A stretch of 64,000 nt of DNA from Fulvivirga lutea (GCF_017068455.1 NZ_CP070608.1:1531488-1595487); one strand, 5' to 3'; numbered from the stretch's first letter, positions 36,568-46,304 are shown. Notes: generated by a model from the sequence alone, not told the origin. Program-made: numbers and translations.

Positions 36568-37833
36568 CTATTTTACCTTTTGATCGGCTTTGTCCAGATC
36601 AAAAAGATCATTCAGCACATCGATAAGTGTTTCGGCTTCACCTCTTTTGCATGCTGCTTTTAGCTGAAGAACAGGTAATTTGATAATTTTTTGCATCATG
36701 CTCTTTGTAACCGTGTCGATTACTTTGGCCTCTGTACTATCACCGTCTTTTAAATAACGTTTTAGCTCTTCTTGGCGGATTGCTTCTAACGCATTCTTAA
36801 GTTTTTTAATGGTTGGAGAAACAGCCATTTCTCTCGACCATTCGCCAAATTCTTCCTGAGTTTCAGAAATAATTCTTTTTACATCAGGCACTGCAGCTAT
36901 TCGCTTATTCAGTGCTTCCGATGCTTTGCTTTGAATGTTGTCAATATTATATAATAAAGCACCAGCATGATCTTCAATAGAGGTTTCAATGCTTCTTGGC
37001 ACTGAAAGGTCAATGAAAAACTTGTGAGACAGAATGTTCATAGAAACAATCATATCTCTGGTGATTATGGGCTCTGAATGTGCGACTGATGAAACGATTA
37101 CGTCATAGTCTGCGAGTGTTTCTAATGCTTTGTTAAAATCTATGACAGGAAAATTGCACTCAACACCCAAAGTAACAGCCTTCTCTTTTGTGCGATTTGC
37201 AATGGTGACACTTTTGGTAGTGCCTGCGTAGTTTCTGCAAACATCCTCACCAATTTCACCAAGACCTAAGATCAATATTTTCGGCTCTTTGAATTCAGAA
37301 GTTAAGTCTTCGATTAATTCTTTAGCTGCGTAAGAAACAGATGCCGCACCATCTCTAAAGGCTGTTTCTTGCACGACTCTTTTATTCGCATAAAAAATTG
37401 TGTGCATTAAACGGTGCAAGAATGGGCCTGCAACATTTTCATCTGCACTCCACTGGTAGGCTTTCTTAACCTGATTGCTAATTTGAATATCTCCAACAAC
37501 CTGAGCGTCCAGGCCCATAGCCACCTCAAAAAGGTGGTTAACAGCCTCTTCCGAATCAGAAGTGCATGTCAGGTGTTTTAGAATTTCCTCTTTATTTAAG
37601 CCCTTAATAAGTGAAAGCGAAGTAGCAATTTCGTTGTTAAGGTCTAGTTCATGGTCGTAATAGATTTCAGTTCTATTACAGGTAGATAACACCATTAAAT
37701 CATTGGCTTGAACAGTTTGATTTAAAAACTGCATCAATTGTTTTGCTTCAGGCTCATTTAAAGCCAATTTCTCCCTTATTTCTAAAGGAGTGTTTTTAAA
37801 TGAAAACCCGCTGATTTTAAAGGCATTTTCCAT
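36568..37833 (-). CDS. hemA: Glutamyl-tRNA reductase
   Basis: A 421-residue enzyme for the first step of the C5 route to 5-aminolevulinate and haem: NADPH reduction of glutamyl-tRNA. The catalytic Cys52 lies in LSTCNRTEIYY, followed by DAQVVGDIQISNQVKKAY, the NADPH-binding ILGLGEIGEDV and the C-terminal dimerisation helix. I prefer the ATG at 37833 (MENAFKISGF) to the in-frame ATG at 37857, since family members start close to this point. It is monocistronic in view; the divergent gene starts about 220 bp away. Confidence 0.95.
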   Translation of the reverse strand: MENAFKISGFSFKNTPLEIREKLALNEPEAKQLMQFLNQTVQANDLMVLSTCNRTEIYYDHELDLNNEIATSLSLIKGLNKEEILKHLTCTSDSEEAVNHLFEVAMGLDAQVVGDIQISNQVKKAYQWSADENVAGPFLHRLMHTIFYANKRVVQETAFRDGAASVSYAAKELIEDLTSEFKEPKILILGLGEIGEDVCRNYAGTTKSVTIANRTKEKAVTLGVECNFPVIDFNKALETLADYDVIVSSVAHSEPIITRDMIVSMNILSHKFFIDLSVPRSIETSIEDHAGALLYNIDNIQSKASEALNKRIAAVPDVKRIISETQEEFGEWSREMAVSPTIKKLKNALEAIRQEELKRYLKDGDSTEAKVIDTVTKSMMQKIIKLPVLQLKAACKRGEAETLIDVLNDLFDLDKADQKVK

Positions 37834-37961
37834 GTTTTGCAAATTTATATAGTACACGTATACTAAAAAAGATATCTTATTATTTAGAATGTGTACAAAT
37901 AAGTCTTTCCCAATTTGTCTTCAAAGATTGGTCAATTTAATAGTGTTGGTAGTACCTGCCT

Positions 37962-37979
37962 ATCAGTAATTATACTGAT
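37962..37979. promoter_or_regulatory. Inverted repeat between hemA and the HhH gene
   Basis: ATCAGTA-ATTA-TACTGAT, a perfect 7-bp inverted repeat in the divergent promoter region. It could be an operator for either gene; no regulator can be named. Confidence 0.35.
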
Positions 37980-38051
37980 TTTTGTCATGATGATTACTTA
38001 ATATAACTATATCAATATATTAATTGATTGATTATAGTTAAAATTGCAGCG

Positions 38052-38795
38052 GTGAATAAATTGAACTATCTCCTTAGGTCTGCATTGGGTATCTCTAAAA
38101 CAGAGGCCAACGGTATTATGTTACTGATCCCTGTCATGTTTATGCTCATTGCATCACCATATTTTTATCAATACGCAATGCTTGGTGAGGCAATTGCGTT
38201 GGATTATGCAGAAATGGATAAACTCACCACAGAAATGGAAGCCAGGATTAAGAAAAAGGACTCCCTTTCGTTCAAAACGTATAAACGGTATGAAACGAAT
38301 AAAAGTAAGAAGTTTGAGTATCTGACTAATAAATATCCTGAAAAGAGATTTGACAATACTGAGAGAACCACAACTAAATACACCAAACCCGTAATTACTT
38401 CGTTCGATTTGAATATGGTTGATACTACTGGATTGAAGCGCGTTTATGGTATTGGGCCCGTATTGGCAAACAGAATTGTAAAGTATAGAGAGTTATTGGG
38501 TGGTTTTACATCCAAAAGTCAGCTAAGAGAGGTTTATGGGCTGCAGGACTCCGTGATATTGGCATTAGACACCTTGGCTTATATTGGCGATACGTTTAAC
38601 CCTAGTCAATTGAACATTAATCAGTTAGATGAAAATACATTGAAGAAGCATCCCTACTTTTCTTGGAAAGAGGCCAATGCTATTATCAATTACAGATATC
38701 AGCATGGTGAATTTAAATCGGCCGAAGACCTTCGAAAGATTCATCTGCTGGACTCGTCTAAAATAAGCCGACTTTTGCCTTACATCACTTTTTAG
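38052..38795 (+). CDS. ComEA-like helix-hairpin-helix membrane protein
   Basis: A protein of about 247 residues with one N-terminal membrane segment (GIMLLIPVMFMLIASPYFY) and two helix-hairpin-helix units near the C-terminus (GLKRVYGIGPVLANRIVKYRE and ENTLKKHPYFSWKEANAI). The architecture matches ComEA-like DNA-binding proteins tied to DNA uptake, anchored to the inner membrane. The start is uncertain: GTG at 38052 is favoured; a TTG at 38028 would add eight residues, and there is no ATG ahead of the membrane segment. It stands alone, without other competence genes. Confidence 0.8.
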   Translation: MNKLNYLLRSALGISKTEANGIMLLIPVMFMLIASPYFYQYAMLGEAIALDYAEMDKLTTEMEARIKKKDSLSFKTYKRYETNKSKKFEYLTNKYPEKRFDNTERTTTKYTKPVITSFDLNMVDTTGLKRVYGIGPVLANRIVKYRELLGGFTSKSQLREVYGLQDSVILALDTLAYIGDTFNPSQLNINQLDENTLKKHPYFSWKEANAIINYRYQHGEFKSAEDLRKIHLLDSSKISRLLPYITF

Positions 38796-38861
38796 TCTCA
38801 AAAGGAATTTGCATTTAATGTCCAGTTATTCTGATAATTTTTTGTTATTTGAGCTTCTGCT

Positions 38862-41800
38862 ATGCACGAAATTTTAAAATCATATTTAAAACGTCTTACT
38901 AACCTCACGCTGAATAACCGGTCGTTATTTCTGCTGCGGCAAAACAAAGATCAGTTTATTGATTTATACGATTTTAATTTTAATATAAAAGATGGTTCAT
39001 TCCAGATTATAGAATCTCTAATTTCAGGTAATCGACTGTCATTATGCCAGCAATTTGATAGCCGAGATGAAGAAACTAATGTGGCTAGTAGCCGACTGAA
39101 AAGAATTTCCAGAACGGAGAAGTTTATTTACGAAGAGCGAGGCTCCAAAGATTTATATGTAGGCTGGCCATTTGTAAAGGGTAAACTTTCAGATGGAACG
39201 CCTGTCCGTTGCCCGCTTTTGTTTTTCCCCGTTGATCTAGAGTTACAATCCTCCAAATGGCTGCTGAAACCCAGAGCGGACGAAGGACCTTCCTTTAACA
39301 AGTCTTTTTTGCTGGCTTATTCACATTATAATAATGTGCCTATCGAGGACGACTTCATTGATCGAAACCTCGAAGACTTTGACACGGACAGCACCGTATT
39401 TAGAACGTCACTCTATCAACTCTTTAAGGATAGCGATATTGAGCTGAATTTCAACCAGGATAATTTTCAAGATACGCTTCAAAAATTTGAGGAATATACC
39501 AAGTCCGATTACGAAGAAGCCTTTGGTACTGGCGAGCTGAAGTTATTTCCAGAGGCTGTGCTGGGAATTTTCCCGCAATCAGGTTCGTATTTGGTTCCTG
39601 ATTATAATACACTACTATCTAACAAAACCATCCAGGATATAGAACAGTTTTTTATATCCGCTCAACCTGAAGAGAGCACTAGGAGTTATGGTTTTTTAGA
39701 TAGCGTGGACGAGGAGAAAACGTTTACTCCTTTTAAAATGGATGCCCACCAGGAAAATGCCTTAAAGGCGATAAAAAAGGGTAAGTCTATTGTGGTGCAA
39801 GGCCCTCCCGGAACCGGTAAATCTCAACTGATCTGTAACCTGATATCTGACCACATTGCTACGGGTAAAAAGGTGCTGGTAGTGAGCCAAAAAAGAGCAG
39901 CCTTAGATGTTGTGTACAACCGAATGAAGGAAAAGGAAATAACTCCGTTTTTAGGGTTGGTACATGATTTTAAAAATGATAGAAAGACCATTTTTGAAAA
40001 TATAGCCCGGCAGGTAGATCGTATCGATGAATACAAAATGCTGAATAACGGTCTTGACTCCATTCAGTTGGAAAGAAAGTTTTTGCAAGTAAGCCGTAGA
40101 ATCGATCAGATTTCCGAAGAATTGGAGGAATTTAAGTTTGCCTTATTCGATGAGTCGGAATGTGGTGTGGCTGTGAAAGAACTTTACCTTACTTCAGATC
40201 AGGATGCCCAAACTGTTAATTTCAAGCAAGAATATACCCAGTTCAGGTTAAATGAAATAGATGATTTTATCATCAGACTAAGGGATTACACAGAATATGT
40301 TGACAAGTTTGGTCGCCCTGAATACGAATGGTCAGACAGACGATCTTTCAAAGATTATGGCGTGGCGGAACGTCAGCGTCTCAATGAAATTCTGGATGAA
40401 ATACCTGCCTATCAGGACGAGATTGCTGAACGGGCATTGAATATTGTTGGCTCTAAGCTCACCTTGGAAGATTTTGAATTCATACTGAGCAAGCGCGATT
40501 ATATTGTGCAGATGCTGGGTACACTTAAAGATCCAAATGCCTATGAATACTTTCAGCATCTCAATAACTATAGCGATTCAGAAACATCGGCACTTTGGCT
40601 TTCCAATATAGAGCGCGTGGTGATGGAATGCTACAAAGGCGAGGGGCCTGAAGTATCTATTCCATCCGATCAGTTGGGCAAATTCCAGGAAACACTGCAC
40701 CGAAATATGGACGCCCGTAAAAACCTTTTTAGGCTGATTAAGTGGCGATTGTTTTCAAAGGATAAATACTGGATTAAAAGAGTATTGGTAGAGAATGGCT
40801 TGAAAAGGAATAAGGAAGGATTCAAAACTTTAGTTGAGCGCATTGATAACCGCTTAAACCTGGAGCATAATATTACCAAAATGAAGGAGCGTGGTTGGAT
40901 TATTGGAATACCTACCAACTATGAGAAAGTACAGTTTCAAACATGGTTCCATCTGTTTAAGCTCACCATTAAAGCCAAGTTGATTTTTAATTCACTGAGA
41001 AATTTCAAGCAGTATTTTAATGTTCAGAAAATTACCTATGGCGAACTGAAGGATAAGATTGAGCAACTTTTTGAAATCATCAAAGAAACACCACAGCGCA
41101 AAGAGAAATGGTTATTGTATTTAACGGAGGGCCAGATTTTAAGTATTGAAAACAATACGGAAATGGCTGCGGTAATGAAGGAATCTTTAAAAAAGGATTT
41201 TGAGGAGCTTTGCGACTTTGACAGGGTGCAGGATGAAATGGAGCCGGGGCAAATAAAGGCTTTAGATAAGTTGATTCAGGATGCGAAAGTGACTTCTACA
41301 AAGGATTTGGAAACCGTATTCCAAAATAGCATTCGCCTAGCCTGGATAGATCATATTGAAACGAAGTACCCCATTTTAAGATCGGTTTCATCGCGCAAGT
41401 TTCATAAACTGGAAGCGGAACTACAGAATGCTGTAAAGGAAAAGCTTTCTGTCACCAATGATATGCTCCTGCTCAGGGCGCGTGAAAAAACTTATGTAAA
41501 CGCAGAGCACAATCGCCTGAACAATATGGTTACGTATCGCGATTTGTACCATCAGGTGACGAAGAAAAGAAGAGTGTGGCCGCTCAGAAAACTAATATCA
41601 GAGCATAGTAATGAGTTGTTTGATCTGGTGCCATGCTGGTTAGCATCACCGGAATCTGTCTCGGCTATATTTCCGATGCGGGAAATGTTTGACCTCGTTA
41701 TATTTGATGAGGCGTCTCAATGTTTTGCAGAGAAGGGCATTCCTGCGATGTATCGCGGGCGTAAGGTGCTCATTGCCGGTGATTCCAAACAGCTAAGACC

Positions 41801-42857
41801 TAATGACCTGTATCAGGTGCGCTTTGATGATGAATCTGAACTACCGGAGTTGGAGGTAGACTCTTTGTTGGAGCTGGCCGAAAGGTATCTGATGAACATT
41901 CAACTGAACGGCCATTACAGAAGTAGGTCGTTAGATCTCATTGATTTTTCTAACCAACATTTTTACCAGGGCAAATTAAAACTCCTACCTGATTTTGATG
42001 TGGTGAACACCACTGAGCCTGGTATTGAATACCTTAAAGTAGATGGAGTTTGGGAGAATAATACCAATGACATGGAAGCCGATAAGGTGGTGGATTTACT
42101 CTTGAAAATTGCGGGTAGTTCTAATAAGAGTAGTGTGGGGGTGGTAACATTTAATGCCAAACAACAGCAGCATATTTTAGATAAAATTGATGAGAAGTTC
42201 ATAGAACAAGGCGTTTTATGGCCGGAGGGGTGGTTTGTGAAAAATATTGAAAATGTGCAGGGTGATGAAAAAGACATCATCATTTTCTCAACAGCCTACG
42301 GGCCGGACCCAAAAGGTAAGATAGTCATGCAATTTGGTAGCCTGAATGCCAGCGGTGGGGAGAATCGATTAAATGTAGCAGTAACCAGAGCACGTGAGAA
42401 AGTGATTATTGTAAGTAGTCTCATGCCACAACAACTGAAAGTGGAGGACACTAAAAACGAAGGACCGAAGCTTCTTAAAAAGTATTTAGAGTATGCTTAT
42501 ATGGTATCGGAAGGTAATTTCCAGCCTACCTTGCCTGCCATAAAACCACATTCCGCCAATTGGTATTTAAAAACGCAGCTAATGAGCTGGGTAAACGACC
42601 ATTCAGAAAATTTCACACTAACCGAAGAACTACCTTTTACAGATATTACTGTAAAACAAGGCGATCAATACAAGGCATTACTACTGACGGATGACGATTT
42701 ATACTACCAGAGTCCATCGATTAAAGATGTGCACGTATATACTCCATTTACGCTGAGTAAAAAGAACTGGCGATTTAGGGGCTTCTTTAGCAGGGAATGG
42801 TGGAGCCACCGCGAGCAGGTGGAAGAAACGATCTTACGATTTGTAGAGGGGAGCTAG
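38862..42857 (+). CDS. Giant superfamily 1 helicase (DUF4011-like) with degenerate nuclease-like tail
   Basis: A 1331-residue cytoplasmic protein. An N-terminal DUF4011-like region (LKRLTNLTLNNRSLFLLR) precedes a split SF1B/Upf1-like motor: Walker A GPPGTGKSQ near 318, Walker B VIFDEASQC near 950, GDSKQLRP, the HYRSRSLDLIDFSN motif, NVQGDEKDIIIFS and VAVTRAREKV. A coiled-coil insertion of about 500 residues separates the two motor halves. The last 100 residues resemble the C-terminal Vsr-like domain of such helicases but no clear catalytic acid/lysine set is visible. Homologues are annotated as AAA/DNA helicases; some related proteins act in phage defence. It is transcribed alone here, so a defence role is only a possibility. 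Confidence 0.85.
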   Translation: MHEILKSYLKRLTNLTLNNRSLFLLRQNKDQFIDLYDFNFNIKDGSFQIIESLISGNRLSLCQQFDSRDEETNVASSRLKRISRTEKFIYEERGSKDLYVGWPFVKGKLSDGTPVRCPLLFFPVDLELQSSKWLLKPRADEGPSFNKSFLLAYSHYNNVPIEDDFIDRNLEDFDTDSTVFRTSLYQLFKDSDIELNFNQDNFQDTLQKFEEYTKSDYEEAFGTGELKLFPEAVLGIFPQSGSYLVPDYNTLLSNKTIQDIEQFFISAQPEESTRSYGFLDSVDEEKTFTPFKMDAHQENALKAIKKGKSIVVQGPPGTGKSQLICNLISDHIATGKKVLVVSQKRAALDVVYNRMKEKEITPFLGLVHDFKNDRKTIFENIARQVDRIDEYKMLNNGLDSIQLERKFLQVSRRIDQISEELEEFKFALFDESECGVAVKELYLTSDQDAQTVNFKQEYTQFRLNEIDDFIIRLRDYTEYVDKFGRPEYEWSDRRSFKDYGVAERQRLNEILDEIPAYQDEIAERALNIVGSKLTLEDFEFILSKRDYIVQMLGTLKDPNAYEYFQHLNNYSDSETSALWLSNIERVVMECYKGEGPEVSIPSDQLGKFQETLHRNMDARKNLFRLIKWRLFSKDKYWIKRVLVENGLKRNKEGFKTLVERIDNRLNLEHNITKMKERGWIIGIPTNYEKVQFQTWFHLFKLTIKAKLIFNSLRNFKQYFNVQKITYGELKDKIEQLFEIIKETPQRKEKWLLYLTEGQILSIENNTEMAAVMKESLKKDFEELCDFDRVQDEMEPGQIKALDKLIQDAKVTSTKDLETVFQNSIRLAWIDHIETKYPILRSVSSRKFHKLEAELQNAVKEKLSVTNDMLLLRAREKTYVNAEHNRLNNMVTYRDLYHQVTKKRRVWPLRKLISEHSNELFDLVPCWLASPESVSAIFPMREMFDLVIFDEASQCFAEKGIPAMYRGRKVLIAGDSKQLRPNDLYQVRFDDESELPELEVDSLLELAERYLMNIQLNGHYRSRSLDLIDFSNQHFYQGKLKLLPDFDVVNTTEPGIEYLKVDGVWENNTNDMEADKVVDLLLKIAGSSNKSSVGVVTFNAKQQQHILDKIDEKFIEQGVLWPEGWFVKNIENVQGDEKDIIIFSTAYGPDPKGKIVMQFGSLNASGGENRLNVAVTRAREKVIIVSSLMPQQLKVEDTKNEGPKLLKKYLEYAYMVSEGNFQPTLPAIKPHSANWYLKTQLMSWVNDHSENFTLTEELPFTDITVKQGDQYKALLLTDDDLYYQSPSIKDVHVYTPFTLSKKNWRFRGFFSREWWSHREQVEETILRFVEGS

Positions 42858-42912
42858 TCCAAACCTCTAAATGAAGTTGTTTGCCTAATACCAAAATTAC
42901 TTATAAACCTTT

Positions 42913-43536
42913 TTATTGGCTGTTTTTTCCTCCTTTAAGGAGCAGCCATAGCGCAAATGACATTTCTCCTACAATACTTGGGAAGGCAACTAAAGCCAAA
43001 AATACAGAGGCATAATTTTCGTAATTTGAAAGGGAGAAATGCGCAATTGTATCTGCCATGTACATAACACCGGCAATGGCCAGGAAAACTAGTATCCAAC
43101 GAGGGCTATTTGCTATGTTGCTTAACAATATTAGGTGAATTCCAAAAAAGAATAATCCAATGAGCCAAATGATATTAAAGGTATCAATGTAGGCAAGAAT
43201 TTCAGATTCTGTTGCTGCTTTGAGTGCAAGGGGAAGGGCAAAAATGGCTACTCCCATAATGGCGGCATGCATCATTCTGAAATAAGTGCTTAAGGTGGTT
43301 AGCGGATGATTTGTATACAATTCTTTGAGCGCCCAGGCAATTACAACATCAAATACAACGGTTATGAGAAAGGCCACTATTCCCAACCTTACCACAAAGT
43401 CATTCAGCTGTATCGTTTCAACCGGGGAGTTGATGATGGATTCGAGGGCAAAGAAATTGGCGAAAATGGCGGCAAAAAAGATGACCAAATAGCTAAGTCC
43501 GGTAATTATCGATAAGTTTCTGGGTGTTAAATTCAT
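42913..43536 (-). CDS. DUF4386 family membrane protein
   Basis: A 207-residue protein with six predicted membrane segments. The start NLTPRNLSIITGLSYLVIFFAAIFA and the segment MMHAAIMGVAIFALPL are typical of DUF4386, a family of integral membrane proteins with no known activity. It is transcribed convergently with the helicase gene. Confidence 0.85.
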   Translation of the reverse strand: MNLTPRNLSIITGLSYLVIFFAAIFANFFALESIINSPVETIQLNDFVVRLGIVAFLITVVFDVVIAWALKELYTNHPLTTLSTYFRMMHAAIMGVAIFALPLALKAATESEILAYIDTFNIIWLIGLFFFGIHLILLSNIANSPRWILVFLAIAGVMYMADTIAHFSLSNYENYASVFLALVAFPSIVGEMSFALWLLLKGGKNSQ

Positions 43537-43579
43537 CTCTTTATACTAACGTAATTAGTCCAATTTCGGTCATTTATCC

Positions 43580-44053
43580 TTATTTTGACAAATCCTTTTT
43601 CAGAATAACTAAGTGTTTGCACTGTATTCCGTTTTCGAAAATGGGGGTTGAATAATTTTTGAGGAAAAAATCTTTCTCAATTCTATCCATCTCAAACCCT
43701 TCTTTCTGATAAAGTGCGAGTTGTCTGATACTGGAATTTCCAGTTCCTATTATGAGTTTTGAATAGCCTAAATCTCGACCTCTACTTTCGGAGTGTCTTA
43801 AAAGTGCTTTACCAATTCCTTTGCCTTGTTCCTTTGTTCTAACGGCTATATTTTTTACTTCAATATGAAATGAGTCTATTTCATTCAGAACTACAACACC
43901 CACCGTTTTTGATGCAATTTTTGCAACATAGCAAGTTCCTGTTTTTAGATATTTATCTATCTGAACCCTTGATGGATCAGCCAGTTCAAGCAAATCGAAT
44001 GGAATATCAGTGGTTTGCGATAACTGCTCTATAGATAGTTTCGGTTGAAGCAA
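43580..44053 (-). CDS. GNAT-family N-acetyltransferase
   Basis: A 157-residue acetyltransferase. The acetyl-CoA pyrophosphate loop is EQGKGIGKALLRH (motif A), preceded by the strand VKNIAV and followed by GTGNSSIRQLALYQKEGF (motif B). The substrate is unknown. It lies directly beyond the integration point of the cassette-like element at 44094. Confidence 0.9.
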   Translation of the reverse strand: MLQPKLSIEQLSQTTDIPFDLLELADPSRVQIDKYLKTGTCYVAKIASKTVGVVVLNEIDSFHIEVKNIAVRTKEQGKGIGKALLRHSESRGRDLGYSKLIIGTGNSSIRQLALYQKEGFEMDRIEKDFFLKNYSTPIFENGIQCKHLVILKKDLSK

Positions 44054-44093
44054 TTTTATAGTTATTTTTTTTAAGCTTCGCTAATCGATACAA

Positions 44094-44252
44094 CGACCAG
44101 CTATGATGAGTGGGGATTAGAAAGCACTAACCTCTCGTTTCGCACATAGCCACACCTTGATTTAAATTTAAAACTTGTGGCGGACTTTCCAATCCCCACG
44201 AAAATATCCTGACCGATAAACCACCATTCATTCATAGCATGTGTTATATGCC
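44094..44252 (-). repeat. attC-like imperfect palindrome
   Basis: A 159-bp element just after the stop codon of the cassette-like gene. Read on the minus strand, it starts with GGCATATAAC, in which the gene's TAA lies, and ends at the core GTT of GGTCGTTG. The arms are self-complementary: GCTATGATGAGTGG against CCACCATTCATTCATAGC, and GTGGGGATTAGAAAG against CTTTCCAATCCCCAC (14 of 15), with a 21-base extra segment in one arm. This is the design of integron attC sites (long palindrome with conserved terminal GTT/AAC), although longer than most. Confidence 0.6.
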
Positions 44253-45395
44253 TTTTTTTAAAATTGATTTTATGTTACTTTTTAGTTGAAAAACACCAAT
44301 AACAGTCAATAAAATTCCAATAATATATCCGAGGGGAGTTCCTTCAATTCTGGAGAATGTATGAATAAGTAATTTGCCCAATTTGCCTTTTGTTGTGCCT
44401 TGAGTAGGATCTATATTCGGAAACGCAGAAGATGTAAGTTCAAAAAGCAAAGAACTAGCTAAAACAAAGCATATCAACATCAAAACCAGACTTTTTAAAT
44501 TTGGTTTTTTAAGGACTTGGTCATTTTCTATTACTAAAGGATTTACTTGGGATTTATCCAAGTCCACATTATTATTCTGAGTTAACTCAATTATTTTTCT
44601 TCCATTGTAATCAGAATTAGTAGGCTCATAGGTCATGACTTTTTTGAGTAGTAATAAGTCATTGGAGTATTTTGGTAAAGCTTTTAGTGGCAGTAGATGA
44701 TTATGAATTAGAGGAGAGTTAAATTCAAGTTCAAAACCATTAATCCAAGCAATTTTAGCATAACCCATAGCTGGTTGTGAGACAAAATTCTGGTAGATAG
44801 AGGAGTGTTTATTTCTTGAACTATGCCAAGTGGTAGCCAATAATTGAATTGATTTGAATATCTTATCTTTATCATTCTTTATTATACCTTCAAAGAAATT
44901 CATGTCGGGAGCAAATACAGCATTTTTCTTTTTTTTGATAAAGACGTCTTTCATTGATTGAATGTTCAACGATAGGCCTTTGTGATCCTTATTCATAGAT
45001 TTGATGATCGTATCTATATAAATGTGACTTTCACCTATTTTAGCAATTTCTTTAAACGTCTTTTTATTATTTGGTCCACTTTGGATAATATAATCAGCAT
45101 TTGCAAATTGATTAATTAGGTCAATATTGTCGGACAGCGCTGCGTAAATTGGACTATTTAGTTTATAGCCAAAAATGTCTTTATTAAACAAACATTCTTC
45201 TAAATCAACAAATCCACAATTATTAAAGTATTGTTTTGCCATCAATTCATCATTCTCAATAAGTCCATAATACCAAGCTGATGCTTCGTAAGATTCCCAT
45301 ATGGATGATAAGCAATTTTTTAAAATGTAATCACTATTGGCATATCTTTTTAGGCGTTCCTGTCCTGAACTGTGAGCTTCAATTAATGTTTTCAT
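44244..45395 (-). CDS. Unrecognised membrane protein on a cassette-like unit
   Basis: A 383-residue protein with no family I can name. The first 290 residues are helical and include stretches that resemble repeat proteins (PIYAALSDNIDLINQFANADY), and the C-terminus has two membrane segments (about 300-325 and 353-375). The stop codon lies inside the first arm of an attC-like palindrome and perfect 11-bp inverted repeats (GGCATATAACA) flank the gene, so it appears to have arrived as a mobile gene cassette. Codon use is more AT-rich than in its neighbours. A role in stress, defence or toxin immunity would be typical of cassettes but is not shown. Confidence 0.7.
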   Translation of the reverse strand: MKTLIEAHSSGQERLKRYANSDYILKNCLSSIWESYEASAWYYGLIENDELMAKQYFNNCGFVDLEECLFNKDIFGYKLNSPIYAALSDNIDLINQFANADYIIQSGPNNKKTFKEIAKIGESHIYIDTIIKSMNKDHKGLSLNIQSMKDVFIKKKKNAVFAPDMNFFEGIIKNDKDKIFKSIQLLATTWHSSRNKHSSIYQNFVSQPAMGYAKIAWINGFELEFNSPLIHNHLLPLKALPKYSNDLLLLKKVMTYEPTNSDYNGRKIIELTQNNNVDLDKSQVNPLVIENDQVLKKPNLKSLVLMLICFVLASSLLFELTSSAFPNIDPTQGTTKGKLGKLLIHTFSRIEGTPLGYIIGILLTVIGVFQLKSNIKSILKKGI

Positions 45396-45419
45396 GTGGA
45401 GCTAAAAGTAACACTTGAT

Positions 45420-45430
45420 GGCATATAACA
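45420..45430. repeat. Cassette 5' boundary, inverted copy of GGCATATAACA
   Basis: GGCATATAACA at 45420-45430 is the exact inverted counterpart of TGTTATATGCC at 44242-44252. On the gene's strand it reads GTTATATGCC, so a crossover at G/TT would define a 1335-bp cassette from 44094 to 45428. A second GTTATGCGG lies just beyond, on the same strand. Confidence 0.6.
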
Positions 45431-45539
45431 ACCGCATAACAACACCTTTCTATTTGTAATCATTTACAAATGTTTACTATTGCTGATTAAACGACTTTAT
45501 CAAAAATACTAAATAAAATTTCAATAAATAATGATAAAA

Positions 45540-46289
45540 CTATTCCAGTTCTGCATTAATGATGGCTATTAGCTGCATTACATCTTCTCTATACTGCTTT
45601 ATTTCAGCATTTTGAGAAACGATCATCCGCTCCATAAAAAACAGATCGTGGACAACTAATTCGTTATTAGCCAGGTTAACTTCTGTGATCGATTTGATGG
45701 GGATCTCTACATTAAAAAAGCGTTGAAGCATATCTCTATTCATTAAATGAGGCCCTACTTCATCCACAAATTTCCTGGATGACTGCGCCACTCTTTGTTG
45801 TGTACCGCTTTGTACACTTAAACTCACCTCATTATAATACCTGGGCAAGAGCGTTCTTAAAGAATCGTTCTGAATAAGATCAATACTGGCCGAAGACATG
45901 AGGTTTTGAAAGGCAATTTTGTTGGTGTTAAACACTTCAAAGGAGGAAAGCGTATCCATGCTTGAAGAAAACCTGACAACCATTTGTGGAGTATTCTTCA
46001 TCTTGCCAAAATCATTTAACACATTATTAATGCAAGCGGTCTTACCTTTATTATAGCTAAAAACCATATCAATATTTCGAAGGTCTTCTTGCAGGTTGGT
46101 TCTAATTTCACTTAAATATTTTCTTTCCTTCTCCCTGTTCTCGTTTTCCTTATTCCAATTATCCACCTGCAAGGCAATGAGAATACCTATAACTACCAGC
46201 ACAATTTCACCTAAGGCATATGCAAGATACATTCCTATGTTCTTATCGGCTGATGAGTCTTTTCGGAGAGCTCTAAAAAAATTGATCAT
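45540..46289 (-). CDS. DUF6090-type membrane protein
   Basis: A 249-residue protein with the DUF6090 N-terminus: a short basic leader (FFRALRKDSSADKN), a membrane segment in YALGEIVLVVIGILIALQVDNWN, then a long soluble, largely helical domain. It is anchored in the inner membrane by one helix. The family is abundant in Bacteroidota and has no known role. Five relatives lie at 49252-53047. It follows the GNAT gene at 46305 by 15 bp in the same direction. Confidence 0.88.
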   Translation of the reverse strand: MINFFRALRKDSSADKNIGMYLAYALGEIVLVVIGILIALQVDNWNKENENREKERKYLSEIRTNLQEDLRNIDMVFSYNKGKTACINNVLNDFGKMKNTPQMVVRFSSSMDTLSSFEVFNTNKIAFQNLMSSASIDLIQNDSLRTLLPRYYNEVSLSVQSGTQQRVAQSSRKFVDEVGPHLMNRDMLQRFFNVEIPIKSITEVNLANNELVVHDLFFMERMIVSQNAEIKQYREDVMQLIAIINAELE

Positions 46290-46304
46290 TATTAAAGATA
46301 CAAA

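Noticed and set aside
38052-38795. Part of a competence operon
   Set aside because: Helix-hairpin-helix units resemble ComEA, but no comEC or pilus genes are adjacent.
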